From Topomyia yanbarensis (lineage: Eukaryota; Arthropoda; Insecta; Diptera; Culicidae): a DNA stretch of 64,000 bases. Below, piece after piece: positions 35,854-46,955 of the stretch; the first letter of the stretch is position 1, and each line of letters opens with the position of its first letter. The stretch is from assembly GCF_030247195.1 (NCBI RefSeq), contig NC_080670.1, positions 210,602,546 to 210,666,545 on the forward strand, read 5' to 3'. The notes beneath the pieces were generated by a model. The model searched no databases and was not told where the DNA came from. It was given only the letters and a program-made list of their open reading frames with translations. The position numbers were made by a program, and so were the translations under genes.

Positions 35854-36008
35854 ACCAGCACGAATGTGCGGTTGGCTCGTTCGAAAAACACCCGCTATCG
35901 CTTCTTTATCACGAAACCCAGCTTCATGCGCCATATGTGACGAAATACGATTTAGACACGATTATTTTTTTATTAAATATCCTAACTCTGTATAAAATGT
36001 GTATATAA
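35853..36008 (+). promoter_or_regulatory. Promoter of peptide gene 2
   Basis: A 19-bp box, CACCAGCACGAATGTGCGG (35853-35871), recurs perfectly upstream of peptide gene 3 (46686-46704). TATATAA is at 36002-36008. The distance from box to TATA is 149 bp here and 130 bp there. It is a candidate shared control element. Confidence 0.55.
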
Positions 36009-36070
36009 CCATGAATTGTGTTCTCGATACATTTATTTTTGAAACATACTTTTTAGCAAGTGTTCTAAAG

Positions 36071-36734
36071 ATGAAGTATTTCTACTACATTGTTCTTCTG
36101 CTAATTATATCTACAACCATGGCTTGGTCAGCGGAAATAAATTCAGCGAAGCACAGCCTCAAAAGTATAATAGATTATTCATATGTTATCGAAATGATTC
36201 TATGACTCTGACACGTTTCCGTTTAGCTAGAATCCATCGACGTTTATGGTCACATTCAAATAATTCCAATTCAAATTGGTTAATGCTTTCCAACTCCTTG
36301 CTGTCCTTCTTTTCAGCATGAGCATTTTTTCTAGAACATATAAATTCAATTGTGACACGTGAACCAGAAACTGTCTAGTGGATTCATTTAAATAAAACTC
36401 GAGTCATGGATCGTCATTTATTAATTAGGACCAATCATAAATTACGTAACGTAACTTATTTTTACTGAAGAAAACATATATTTCAAATTTATACGTTACA
36501 AATTAGGTGAATGGGGAATAAATTTTTGACATAAAGGAAGGGGAAGTCATTTTTTTGCAATTGTTTGTTGCTTAATTTATGAATGGTCCATTACCTTATT
36601 TTCTTTGTTCAGCTATATCCAAAAGGGAAGATCTATCGTGCAATGAATCCACCTGTGACACTTATTGCAAGAATAGCGGTAAAGCTAAAGGAAGCTGCCA
36701 AATAGGAAGATGCTTCTGTTCATGGACCCCATAA
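36071..36734 (+). CDS. Small secreted CS-alpha/beta (defensin-like) peptide, paralogue 2
   Basis: Exons are 36071-36164 and 36613-36734, with a 448-nt phase-1 intron (A|GTATAA to TTCAG|CT). The precursor is 71 aa. A hydrophobic signal peptide ends near AWSAE, and a short polar propeptide follows. Exon 2 has six cysteines spaced C-x4-C-x3-C-x9-C-x4-C-x1-C. CxxxC, GxC and CxC, the complete signature of the CS-alpha/beta fold of insect defensins and related peptides, are all present. A short SWTP tail follows the last cysteine. Exon lengths and phases match the paralogues exactly. An AATAAA is at 36868. The likely role is an antimicrobial or other secreted ligand acting in haemolymph or gut; this is inference. 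Confidence 0.78.
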
Positions 36735-36980
36735 CACGTGTCGTATACTGAGGGATCACAGTAGTTTACTTTATGAGAAAAATGTGAATATCAAAATCTC
36801 AAGAAAGACAGCGACATCACCACATCATACACAGGGTCAGAATGCTGAAATGAATACAATTATCGGAAATAAAATTGTATTTCTGAAAGATTGTGTATTT
36901 TTCCAACGGAATGAAATTTGTTGAGTACCACGTGGAATCGATGTCAATAAGTTTACAGCGATCTAGGTGGCTCGGTAGGT

Positions 36981-37640
36981 TCAGTGGGTCCCTTCATGAA
37001 AGTCGGCGAAGTGCGAAACGAAGAAATTTCGAGTGTAGAACGTACCAAAGCATGAAATGAATCCTAGCAGCTTGAAAGCCTTAGAAATGGTATACTCAAT
37101 GTGCTGCTTGAAGTTTAGTTTGGGATCTAAGTAGACTTTCATATCTATAATGGATGATTCCTGTTTGAGAACGATTTGTGAAATATTGTAGTCGAAATCA
37201 ATTTTCGAGTGTTTGTAAACGAAAGATATAACCAAACTCCTGAATGATTTTAATATCACCCTATTGGCATATCACCAATTGGAATGATAAGGTGAAATAG
37301 TTTGAAGTAGTCAGCAATCGAAAGTTTCATGCATTTCAGCTAATGATTTGTCATTGAGATAGAGGAAAAATATAAAAGGTCCAAGATGACTACACTGACA
37401 GGTCTCGGATATGTATCCAGAGCAGTTTTGAGTGATCTAATCTAGCACAATCAGTACAAATAACTTAGACATAGCACATAATGCTATTCCGCGATAGTTC
37501 CAAATTACGCCTTTGTTCCCTTTTATGAACACTGGGCAAATGTGTGATTTTTTCCATAAATCAGGGAAATTTCCTGACAGCAGGTACGACGGATGGAATT
37601 ACATCGGGCCCTGTAGCGGTTGTGACGATAGGGTGATAGC
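36981..37640 (-). pseudogene. Jockey-type LINE reverse transcriptase remnant
   Basis: The minus-strand frames give ICPVFIKGNKGVIWNYRGIA, GPFIFFLYLND and then DMKVYLDPKLNFKQHIEYT with SKAFKLLGFI. These are the standard consecutive RT and post-RT motifs of Jockey-clade elements. There are several frameshifts, and no ends are visible. It lies between peptide gene 2 and the satellite. Confidence 0.75.
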
Positions 37641-37738
37641 AGAATCCTATACGGTATGAGTCCAGAAAGAATAAAATAATACTTTTAAGATACCAATTGT
37701 TGCTTCAACGTAATAAAATTTTCCTTGAAACACCACTT

Positions 37739-37808
37739 GTCGAGTGCCACAAGGAAGCCTTCGACAGCCACTGATATTCCTGCTTTATATCAACGAATCA
37801 TATTTTTT
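37739..37808 (+). repeat. Dispersed 60-80 bp motif, copy c
   Basis: GTCGAGTGCCACAAGGAAGC then TTCGACAGCCACTGATATTC and ATCAACGAATCATATTTTTT. Confidence 0.7.
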
Positions 37809-38185
37809 CATCTATTTTTGTTGTTCTTATCGGAGCTATTTTCTAATATTCACGGTACTGTACTTAGAAACTTTAAAGACTGAGTCCCTTTATTTTCGCT
37901 GGTACAATTTAGTTTCTCGCTAGCATCGTAGGAAATGATGTTACCCACGATACTAGATGCTTGACACGATAAGACAGTTTCACCCATTTCAGGAGCAAAA
38001 TTAGAATCGACATTGGGGATTCCATGAGACGCCTTTGATCAGCTGATTTTGTTTATTCTTTCCGACGATTCTCTTGTGGATTCAACGGATGCTGGGAAAG
38101 CCATTAGGCCGAATGGTTTAGCAGAGAACATGGAAGAGTTCGTCGACTTTGGGACAGGCTCCCGATTTAGTTAATAGCATTTTAA

Positions 38186-38405
38186 CCCTCAAGAAGGCAA
38201 CGGTCTCAGAGGCCCAGCTAGTTACAGTTCTCTAGCTTCAAATAACTTGTAATTTAAAATACGAATGATCGAGCGTTTTTTTGGGCTTTCGATTCTCTCT
38301 CTCTCTCTCTCTCTGATAAAACGACAAAAAAGAGACTTTTGATTTCATTGGGTCTTAGGAGCGATGCTTCTTGAGGTCACAATTTTAGCTTGCCTATTTT
38401 GAGGG
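38186..38405. mobile_element. 220-bp TTAA-flanked MITE (piggyBac type)
   Basis: TTAA (38182-38185), CCCTCAAGAAGGCAA at the left end, TTGCCTATTTTGAGGG at the right end, then TTAA (38406-38409). The ends match the larger element at 40580-42303. A (TC)n tract lies inside at about 38294-38314. The satellite begins directly after it. Confidence 0.82.
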
Positions 38406-38409
38406 TTAA

Positions 38410-40579
38410 AAGTCAATTTTCGTTAAAAAAATTTTTCGAGATAACATCAAATTTTGATGCTTTATGCATTTTAAAGTCATTTGGCATCAATAATACCTGT
38501 TCGATTTGGAAATTTCCCCCCCTTTGAACAAAAAAAATCGAAAAATGTCGATTTTCGTCAAAAAATTTTTTTCGAGTTTACATCAATTCTCGACGTTTCA
38601 TGCAGTTTAAAGTCATTTGGCATCAAAAATACAAAGTCGATTTTGAAATTTTCCCCCCTTTGAACAAAAAATGGTCAAAGAAAGTCAATTTTCGTTAAAA
38701 AAAATTTTTCGAGATAACATCAAATTTTGATGCTTTCTGCAGTTTAAAGTCATTTGGCATCAAAAATACAAAGTCGATTTTGAAATTTTCCTTTACTCCC
38801 CCCTTTGAACAAAAAATGGTCAAAGAAAGTCAATTTTCGTTAAAAAAATTTTTTCGAGATAACATCAAATTTTGATGCTTTATGCATTTTAAAGTCATTT
38901 GGCATCAATAATACCTGTTCGATTCGGAAATTTCCCCCCCTTTGAACAAAAAAAGTCGAAAAATGTCGATTTTCGTCAAAATTTTTTTTTCGAGTTTACA
39001 TCAAATCTCGACGTTTCATGCAGTTTAAAGTCATTTGGCATCAAAAATACAAAGTCGATTTTGAAATTTTCCTTTACTCCCCCCTTTGAACAAAAAATGG
39101 TCAAAGAAAGTCAATTTTCGTTAAAAAAAATTTTTCGAGATAACATCAAATTTTGATGCTTTCTGCAGTTTAAAGTCATTTGGCATCAATAATACCTGTT
39201 CGATTCGGAAATTTCCCCCCCTTTGAACAAAAAAAGTCGAAAAATGTCGATTTTCGTCAAAATTTTTTTTTCGAGTTTACATCAAATCTCGACGTTTCAT
39301 GCAGTTTAAAGTCATTTGGCATCAAAAATACAAAGTCGATTTTGAAATTTTCCTTTACTCCCCCCTTTGAACAAAAAATGGTCAAAGAAAGTCAATTTTC
39401 GTTAAAAATTTTTTTCGAGATAACATCAAATTTTGATGCTTTATGCATTTTAAAGTCATTTGGCATCAATAATACCTGTTCGATTCGGAAATTTCCCCCC
39501 CTTTGAACAAAAAAAGTCGAAAAATGTCGATTTTCGTCAAAAATTTTTTTTCGAGTTTACATCAAATCTCGACGTTTCATGCAGTTTAAAGTCATTTGGC
39601 ATCAAAAATACAAAGTCGATTTTGAAATTTTCCTTTACTCCCCCCTTTGAACAAAAAATGGTCAAAGAAAGTCAATTTTCGTTAAAAAAAATTTTTCGAG
39701 ATAACATCAAATTTTGATGCTTTATGCATTTTAAAGTCATTTGGCATCAATAATACCTGTTCGATTCGGAAATTTCCCCCCCTTTGAACAAAAAAAGTCG
39801 AAAAATGTCGATTTTCGTCAAAATTTTTTTTTCGAGTTTACATCAAATCTCGACGTTTCATGCAGTTTAAAGTCATTTGGCATCAAAAATACAAAGTCGA
39901 TTTTGAAATTTTCCTTTACTCCCCCCTTTGAACAAAAAATGGTCAAAGAAAGTCAATTTTCGTTAAAAAAAATTTTTCGAGATAACATCAAATTTTGATG
40001 CTTTATGCATTTTAAAGTCATTTGGCATCAATAATACCTGTTCGATTTGGAAATTTCCTCCTCTTTGAACAAAAAAAGTCGAAAAAAGTTGGTTTTCGTC
40101 AAAAATTTTTTTCGAGTTTACATCAAATCTCGACGTTTCATGCAGTTTAAAGTCATTTGGCATCAAAAATACAAAGTCGATTTTGAAATTTTCCTTTACT
40201 CCCCCCTTTGAACAAAAAATGGTCAAAGAAAGTCAATTTTCGTTAAAAAAAATTTTTCGAGATAACATCAAATTTTGATGCTTTATGCATTTTAAAGTCA
40301 TTTGGCATCAATAATACCTGTTCGATTTGGAAATTTCCTCCTCTTTGAACAAAAAAAGTCGAAAAAAGTTGGTTTTCGTCAAAATTTTTTTTTCGAGTTT
40401 ACATCAAATCTCGACGTTTCATGCAGTTTAAAGTCATTTGGCATCAAAAATACAAAATCGATTTTGAAATTTTCCTTTACTCCCTTTCCCTTTGAACAAA
40501 AAATGGTCAAAGAAAGTCAATTTTCGTTAAAAAAATTTTTTCGAGATAACATCAAATTTTGATGCTTTATGCATTTTAA
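38410..40579. repeat. Dimeric satellite array, block 1
   Basis: About 15 monomers of 135-146 bp each contain AAAGTCATTTGGCATCAA. Two monomer types alternate. Type A has AATACCTGTTCGATT and GAGTTTACATCAAATCTCG. Type B has AATACAAAGTCGATTTTG, CCTTTACTCCCCCC and GAGATAACATCAAATTTTG. The repeating unit is therefore a dimer of about 281 bp (for example starts at 39180, 39460 and 39741). ORFs of 60-108 codons beginning TTG-GCA are by-products of the repeat. Confidence 0.95.
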
Positions 40580-42303
40580 CCCTTGTGAAGGCAAGCTAAA
40601 ATCCTAACATTAAAGGGCAAGCCGGGCCTCTAAGGCCCGTCTAAATTCAAGCTCCTTTTTTGCCGTTCTCATATAGAAAGGTTATGCAATCGGTCGAAAT
40701 TTCGACTTTTTAACCGAGACCCGCAGAGCCAAATCTCTTATACCATTCGACTCAGTTCATCGAAATCGTAAAATGTCTGTATGTGTTTGTATGTATGTAT
40801 GTATGTATGGATGTATGCATGTGGCAAACAATCTCACCGATTTTTCGCTGAGGTAGCTGGGCCGATTTGTACAAATTTAGTCTCAAATGAAAGGTGCAGC
40901 CTTCCCATCGGTCGCTATTGTTTTTTTTTATTGATCCGACTTTTGGTTCTGGAGTTAGGTGTTGAAGAGTACAATCACACAGCAAATTTCCATAGAAACT
41001 GATACCACCATGATGTCCAAATGATGCAATATATATTAAAATATGTGCAACATTACTTGGCTTTGCATGTCTAGATCATTAATGACCCACCGAGGGTACT
41101 TCGACCACATTGGCCAGCTATGGCGGTTCTTGATGCCCCGGGGGAACTTACCAAGTTCCTAAGATAATGTCATACCTATCTCTCAGCGAATTCTTTTCCG
41201 ATTTTTACAAACTTGGTTTCAAATGAAAGGTACAGCATTCCCATTGGCTGCTGTTGAATTTCTAATTGATCCGACTTCCGGTTCCGGAATTACAGGATGA
41301 TGAGTACGAACACGCAGTAAATCCCGATTTCAGCGTATAAGGCGATGAATGTAAAAAGCTCAATTTTTTTTTCCAAAAGGGTAGTACTCGGAAGATCACG
41401 TCGACTGTCGATTGGTTCTAAGCTCCATTTCGTTTGAACACGAACAATAAATGTTTCTGGGTTGCTATCAATTTCTTCTGATGCATAACCGGAGTACATA
41501 TTCATATTTTTCTACATCAAATTCATCATCGGAAGCAATATCATTCACATCTTCTTCCTCGCTTTGCAAATTAGTTTCGGAATCGTCTGCTGTTGAATTT
41601 GCTCAAATTTCTTCCATTACTTCAGATTCTTTGAGACGATTGAAAACATGGGCATATCGTCTTATAGCCATTTCAATTTTTTGTTGTTTTTAGATCCTAC
41701 AATTTGAATTATTACGAAAACTATAACAGAAAGAATAGACAACAAATAGACAATAACGACAGAGTTAGGTTATGTTGTATCCAAATAATTGTCAAGTAGA
41801 CCACAGTGAGTGAAATAAAAGTATTTACCCAAAAAAATATGACACACGTCATTATCGTATGCTATTTCTACATTTCTTATAAAAGAAATGTATAGAATTC
41901 GCTCAAACTTTCAAGATTTTTTTCTTAAAAGAAAAGGTAAAAAGATAAAATCAATCAAAACATGAAAAAATTCCTGCTAATATGACGATGAACTCATCCA
42001 AATGTTTTTTTCAGATAAATATTAATGTATAAAACCCGTGGTATTCCTAGTAGTAGTAGTAGCCTAGTATTGCATGCACACCGGGCCTGCCAGACCCGGC
42101 TTGCCTTTTTGTGCATGTAAAAAATTCAAACATAGCTGCGCAAAACTCCATAGATGAAAATTTCACAATTCTTTATTTTTGTTATAGATTTCAAAGCTAC
42201 TTATCAAAATTTCCATGCCCAAGCTTATACTGCATACACATTTTTTTGTAACTAAAAAATTGTAACGTGCCGGGCCTCTTAGACCCGGTTGCCTTTTTGA
42301 GGG
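40580..42303. mobile_element. 1.7-kb TTAA-flanked piggyBac-like element inside satellite
   Basis: TTAA lies on both sides (40576-40579 and 42304-42307). The ends are CCCTTGTGAAGGCAAGC and GGTTGCCTTTTTGAGGG. Removing the element and one TTAA restores an uninterrupted satellite monomer. Inside, on the minus strand, 41670-41400 encodes a decayed acidic stretch (SEEEDVNDIASDDEFD) and, after a frameshift, SGYASEEIDSN and TKWSLEPIDSRRD. These resemble the acidic N-terminus and the W-x(3)-P segment of piggyBac transposases. The catalytic domain is absent. Two ~115-bp internal repeats (about 40860-40975 and 41190-41305) and a (GTAT)n tract also occur. Confidence 0.85.
41290..41670 (-). pseudogene. 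Decayed piggyBac transposase N-terminus
   Basis: One frame starts with ATG (about 41670) and gives MAIRRYAHVFNRLKESEVM, an in-frame TGA and then an acidic run. The next frame continues with YASEEIDSNPETFIVRVQTK and the WSLEP motif. It has at least one nonsense mutation and one frameshift. No DDD catalytic residues are reached. Confidence 0.6.
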
Positions 42304-43304
42304 TTAAAGTCATTTGGCATCAATAATACCTGTTCGATTTGGAAATTTCCTCCCCTTTGAACAAAAAAAGTCGAAAAAAGTTGGTTTTCGTCAAAAATTT
42401 TTTTTCGAGTTTACATCAAATCTCGACGTTTCATGCAGTTTAAAGTCATTTGGCATCAAAAATACAAAATCGATTTTGAAATTTTCCTTTACTCCCCCCT
42501 TTGAACAAAAAATGGTCAAAGAAAGTCAATTTTCGTTAAAAAAAATTTTTCGAGATAACATCAAATTTTGATGCTTTATGCATTTTAAAGTCATTTGGCA
42601 TCAAAAATACAAAATCGATTTTGAAATTTTCCTTTACTCCCCCCTTTGAACAAAAATCGTCAAAGAAAGTCAATTTTCGTTAAAAAAAATTTTTCGAGAT
42701 AACATCAAATTTTGATGCTTTATGCATTTTAAAGTCATTTGGCATCAATAATACTTGTTCGATTTGGAAATTTCCTCCCCTTTGAACAAAAAAAGTCGAA
42801 AAATGTCGATTTTCGTCAAAATTTTTTTTTCGAGTTTACATCAAATCTCGACGTTTCATGCAGTTTAAAGTCATTTGGCATCAAAAATACAAAGTCGATT
42901 TTGAAATTTTCCTTTACTCCCCCCTTTGAACAAAAAATGGTCAAAGAAAGTCAATTTTCGTTAAAAATTTTTTTTCGAGATAACATCAAATTTTGATGCT
43001 TTATGCATTTTAAAGTCATTTGGCATCAATAATACCTGTTCGATTTGGAAATTTCCTCCCCTTTGAACAAAAAAAGTCGAAAAAAGTTGGTTTTCGTCAA
43101 AAATTTTTTTTCGAGTTTACATCAAATCTCGACGTTTCATGCAGTTTAAAGTCATTTGGCATCAAAAATACAAAATCGATTTTGAAATTTTCCTTTACTC
43201 CCCCCTTTGAACAAAAATCGTCGAAAAAAGTTAATTCTCGTTAAAAAATTTATTTTGAGATAACATCAAATTTTGATGCTTTATGCATTTTAAAGTCATT
43301 TGGC
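42304..43304. repeat. Dimeric satellite array, block 2
   Basis: About 7 further monomers in the same orientation and A/B order as block 1. They carry a more frequent GTTGGTTTTCGTC variant in type A. One place has two type-B monomers in a row (about 42448-42735), a slip in the A/B pattern. The array ends at about 43304, inside CATTTGGCA. Confidence 0.93.
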
Positions 43305-46105
43305 AAATGAGATTTAGAATCATATTTTACAATAAAATTATAGTTTTGTCGTAAAATGTGTGAGAAATTAAAAAACAACATGTTTGAAGGTGTCATTTTC
43401 ATTTCCATTTTGCAGCGTTTGGTAGCGCAATGAGATCGAAAGTCAGTCCATGGCCGATGATATGAAAGGGTAACGGCTGAATGGTCTATGCAGACCACAA
43501 AATCGCCATGAGAGAGGATCAGAGTGTATGTATGGAGAAATTGATCTATACTTGACGAATAATTGCGCTTCAGAGTGTGATGAAAAGGTGAATTGAACAG
43601 TACTACTGTTGGCTGTAAAAATAATATTTTTTTCCATATGGTATGATATTAGATATGTGTGTTTCGTGATGTCAATTTATAAGTGCTGAAAAGTTCACCT
43701 TAGCACCGTGGTGCTCTCAAGAATGCGAGATCGTGAGCGTAGGTGTGCGTGGTCGATCGCGAAGGGCCCAAACGTTTGTAGGTAGACGAAACGCGTATGT
43801 CACCACAAATGAAATTACGTGTGCATGAACTCGATTTTGTAACTGTGTGACCATTTGCATATTTGCGCGTGTTCATGAATGATCACGCGAATCGTCAATA
43901 CGATACCCAACCTTCAGTGTGCGGTTCAGACTCTAGAATAGAGTCGATTCCCGGTCACGTCGCTACAGAACGCGTTGCCTAGTGGATATCGGCGTTATTT
44001 TTGATTGGTTCTAGAACAGAGGATAGAGACTTCAGAACGTGAGCAATAGATGATCCAGCGAACACGGGCATTCGTTGGTTTACGTTTGAGACCGCGGTTG
44101 TGAGTTTATAAGTGCTAGACAGTTCACTTTAACACTGGAGTGTTATCATGTTTGGGAGGTCGCAATTATAGGTATGCGCGGATGATCGCCAAAGATCATC
44201 TGATATATTGCCATTTTCGGGCGTCTTGGCATGGGATACTTCAATTTTAAGAGCCCCAAACCAGGACTAATCGTCCAGCCCCGGGGCACCTCTAGAGAGA
44301 ACTCGGCCCTAAACCCACTTTGTGAAATATTTCGACCATGTCGCCAAATAAAGTACTAAATTTGATCACAATGTAGCTTAACTAAAAAGAAAGTAGTCGT
44401 ACTCAAAGTTTCTATGTGATATTATCACTGTAATACTGCTTTAGTGGAAAAGGCCCTAGGACCACGTCAAGGTACGGTATCATGCCGAGGAAAAAACATG
44501 TTTAAAGTTATCGATAGAAACACTTTTTACTGATAGTTTTCCCATAAATTTAAAATGTTACCTTTCTCTTTAGGTTTTTGTTAACAAAAGCCAAAATTTA
44601 AAAAGAAAGTTTTTTTGTGATTTAATTTTTTAACATAAATTTCTGTTATATGGGCGCTTTTCGGCTTCGCCTCATCAGAAACCGATACTAACTTTTGGTC
44701 GGAATAGATTAGCGCTGGCTTGACGCAAATCCCTAAATTTTTCGCTCGGACGGGACATCATGTTTGATCAGTCGTTCGATTGAAAAACAAAGTGTGTGCA
44801 CCCATGTAACAAGTAAGGATTTGTGCCCTTCAAGTGAAAAGACAATTTTACCAAAACAAATTTCACCCTAGTGAGAAATTTTGGCGTTTACTCAATTTTC
44901 CTACTTGGGTTGAAATATAGCATAGTGAATAAATTTCTGGTTTTGCGAAAAATATCACAATTCAGTCCATTTTTTTCGTGCGGACTTCCACATTTCCTAT
45001 AATTCTCAGATCATTTTGCTGTATAAAAAACGGTAATCGAGTTTTTTTGGAAAATACTGCATGCACGCCACATCGGTTCAGTTCGGGCGCTGTCGTCCAT
45101 CACTCCCGCTCTGTCGGACTTATTAATAGATGTTTGAGTAATCCGAGCAAACGAGTTGACCACAGGTTTGCTTGCGAGGGGCCGCCGCTGTCGACGGCAA
45201 ACTCTACGTAAGAAGGTGCTCTCCTGATAAGCAACAACTTACTAGCGGAAAGGTGCGGACGAGTAGAAAAATTTCAGAAGAAAAAAAGGCAGAAGTCATT
45301 TGTTTTCATGCACTGGAGGACTTATACGTTTGGGTACGATTTTGTTCGAAGGAATGTAAACTGTAGAAATGTGCATGGAAACGCAGTGGCGCATCGTAAA
45401 TTTTGCTTTATTTTCCTAAACACTTTAGCGAAACCTCAACTGCGTAATATTGCAGTTGCGTTGCGAAGGGACCCAAGAAAGTCCAATAAAAACCGTGGTC
45501 TTTGTATAGTACAAGGCCAGTGATCCCAAGCGGATGGGAAAGCAAAAAGTCACCGAGTTTTCGTGTCAATTTCGCACAAGTTTGGCACAGCCGCCGACAA
45601 AAGTAATTCGAATAACATAAACTTTGTCCTGGAAAATCTGTAGGTTGAAATTTTATTTTTTCCTCTACATTAAAATCGACCTAATGTCTAGTCGGTACCA
45701 CGATAGATCTAAATACTGATCGCAGTAGTTCGTCTCCTACAAAACAAAATCTGATCGACCTAGTACTCAGTCAGCCTAATGGCCGGACACATTTCTGACG
45801 TTGGTATCGCTTCTTTGAACTTCAACTGCGAATAAGTCGGACAAATGCAGCAGTAAGAGTAAGGTAAATATTGGAAAAGAAGAGCTCATGTTTTAAAGAA
45901 GGAAAAATACATCACTGATTTCTACAGACTGATGAATCATGTGATATGCACTACAATACGTTGTGGTATGAAATGGTTTCCATGATGGTCCATTAATGCC
46001 GCTCACTACTACGGGTCGCCATACCAGAAACCTTATGTTAGGTCAAAATGAAGGCAATATATTACTTTTGTTCTCGGAGTCCAACTAGCTAATGATGTTG
46101 TAAAT
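43305..46105. other. Repeat-derived intergenic DNA
   Basis: Two diverged direct repeats begin TTTATAAGTGCT..CAGTTCAC-type at about 43676 and 44105 and share the GATCG/GATCGCCAAAG context, so they look like parts of a mobile element. The segment 44640-44720 (GGCTTCGCCTCATCAGAAAC) also looks like a dispersed repeat. ORFs at 44978-45523 are unrecognised. Confidence 0.4.
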
Positions 46106-46230
46106 CTTACGACACTCGGCCGAATGACCCATTTGGCCTAATGAGCCATTCGACCGAATGACACTTTCGGCGTAATAGCATTCTGTCTTACGCTCCATTC
46201 GGTCTAATGGCGTTCGACCTAATGGCACGA
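46106..46230. repeat. Minisatellite of ATTCGGCCTAATG-type units
   Basis: About seven imperfect ~16-17 bp units with CATTCGRCCTAATGGC as consensus. Confidence 0.8.
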
Positions 46231-46380
46231 CTCGGATTCGACATCCGACAAAAACGTTCCAATATAAAACGAATGTGACAAGCAAAAGTTAGACGGGATA
46301 TTTAGTTTGGGGGAGGAAAGACCCCAGTAAATTATCGAACAAAAATCTTTTGGCAAGGCTAATTGGTGAATATTTAATTC

Positions 46381-46510
46381 AGTGGCGGATCCAGGGGGAG
46401 GATCCTGGGGTCCGGACGCCACCCCCCCCCCCCCCCGAAAATTTTCAACCTGTTGAGAAATTTTAAATTAGTTTGAAACTCAAAATAATTTCAAACCAAA
46501 TTTGACTTCT
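46381..46510. mobile_element. CAGTGGCGGATCCAGG repeat fragment
   Basis: Shares CGGATCCAGG, AAAATTTTCAAC and GAGAAATTTTAAATTAG with 17160-17285. A 16-17 base C-run splits it. The terminus resembles hAT ends. Confidence 0.5.
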
Positions 46511-46685
46511 AAAACTGATTTTCATTAAATGAGGCTTTGACGTATAACGTATTGTACAATATTCATTCCAAAATCAAAATTTCGGACCCCTCCATGATTC
46601 ATGTATTGCAAAGTATCTTGTAATGCTGGATAGTGCTATGTTTCTATCAAGGGTAAATAGTCAACTACCGCTACTCGAAATAAAA

Positions 46686-46842
46686 CACCAGCACGAATGT
46701 GCGGATAATCCATTTGAATATCACTCGTTATGGCCAATAGAATTACCTCTTTATCACAAATAGGATTTCGATACGATAATTAGTTTCATTAAACATCCCA
46801 GCACAGTAGAAAGAGTATATAATCATGAATTTGTTGTCAGTT
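46686..46842 (+). promoter_or_regulatory. Promoter of peptide gene 3
   Basis: The 19-bp box shared with gene 2 is at 46686-46704, TATATAA at 46816-46822 and initiator TCAGTT at 46837-46842. TATA-to-initiator spacing is the same as in gene 1. Confidence 0.62.
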
Positions 46843-46955
46843 GCCACAGTCTCCGAAGGCTCGTACACCCGGTAACAATTTAGTGAATTAGACAACAAAT
46901 CTATCTTTTTATAGTGTTACGTATACATTTAAAAAAAAATCAGCTTCAACGAAAC

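Noticed and set aside
38481..43244. A dozen near-identical ORFs of 60-108 codons starting MASIIPVRFGNF
   Set aside because: They begin at TTG, repeat with the satellite period and simply read through A/B monomers. Nothing indicates translation.
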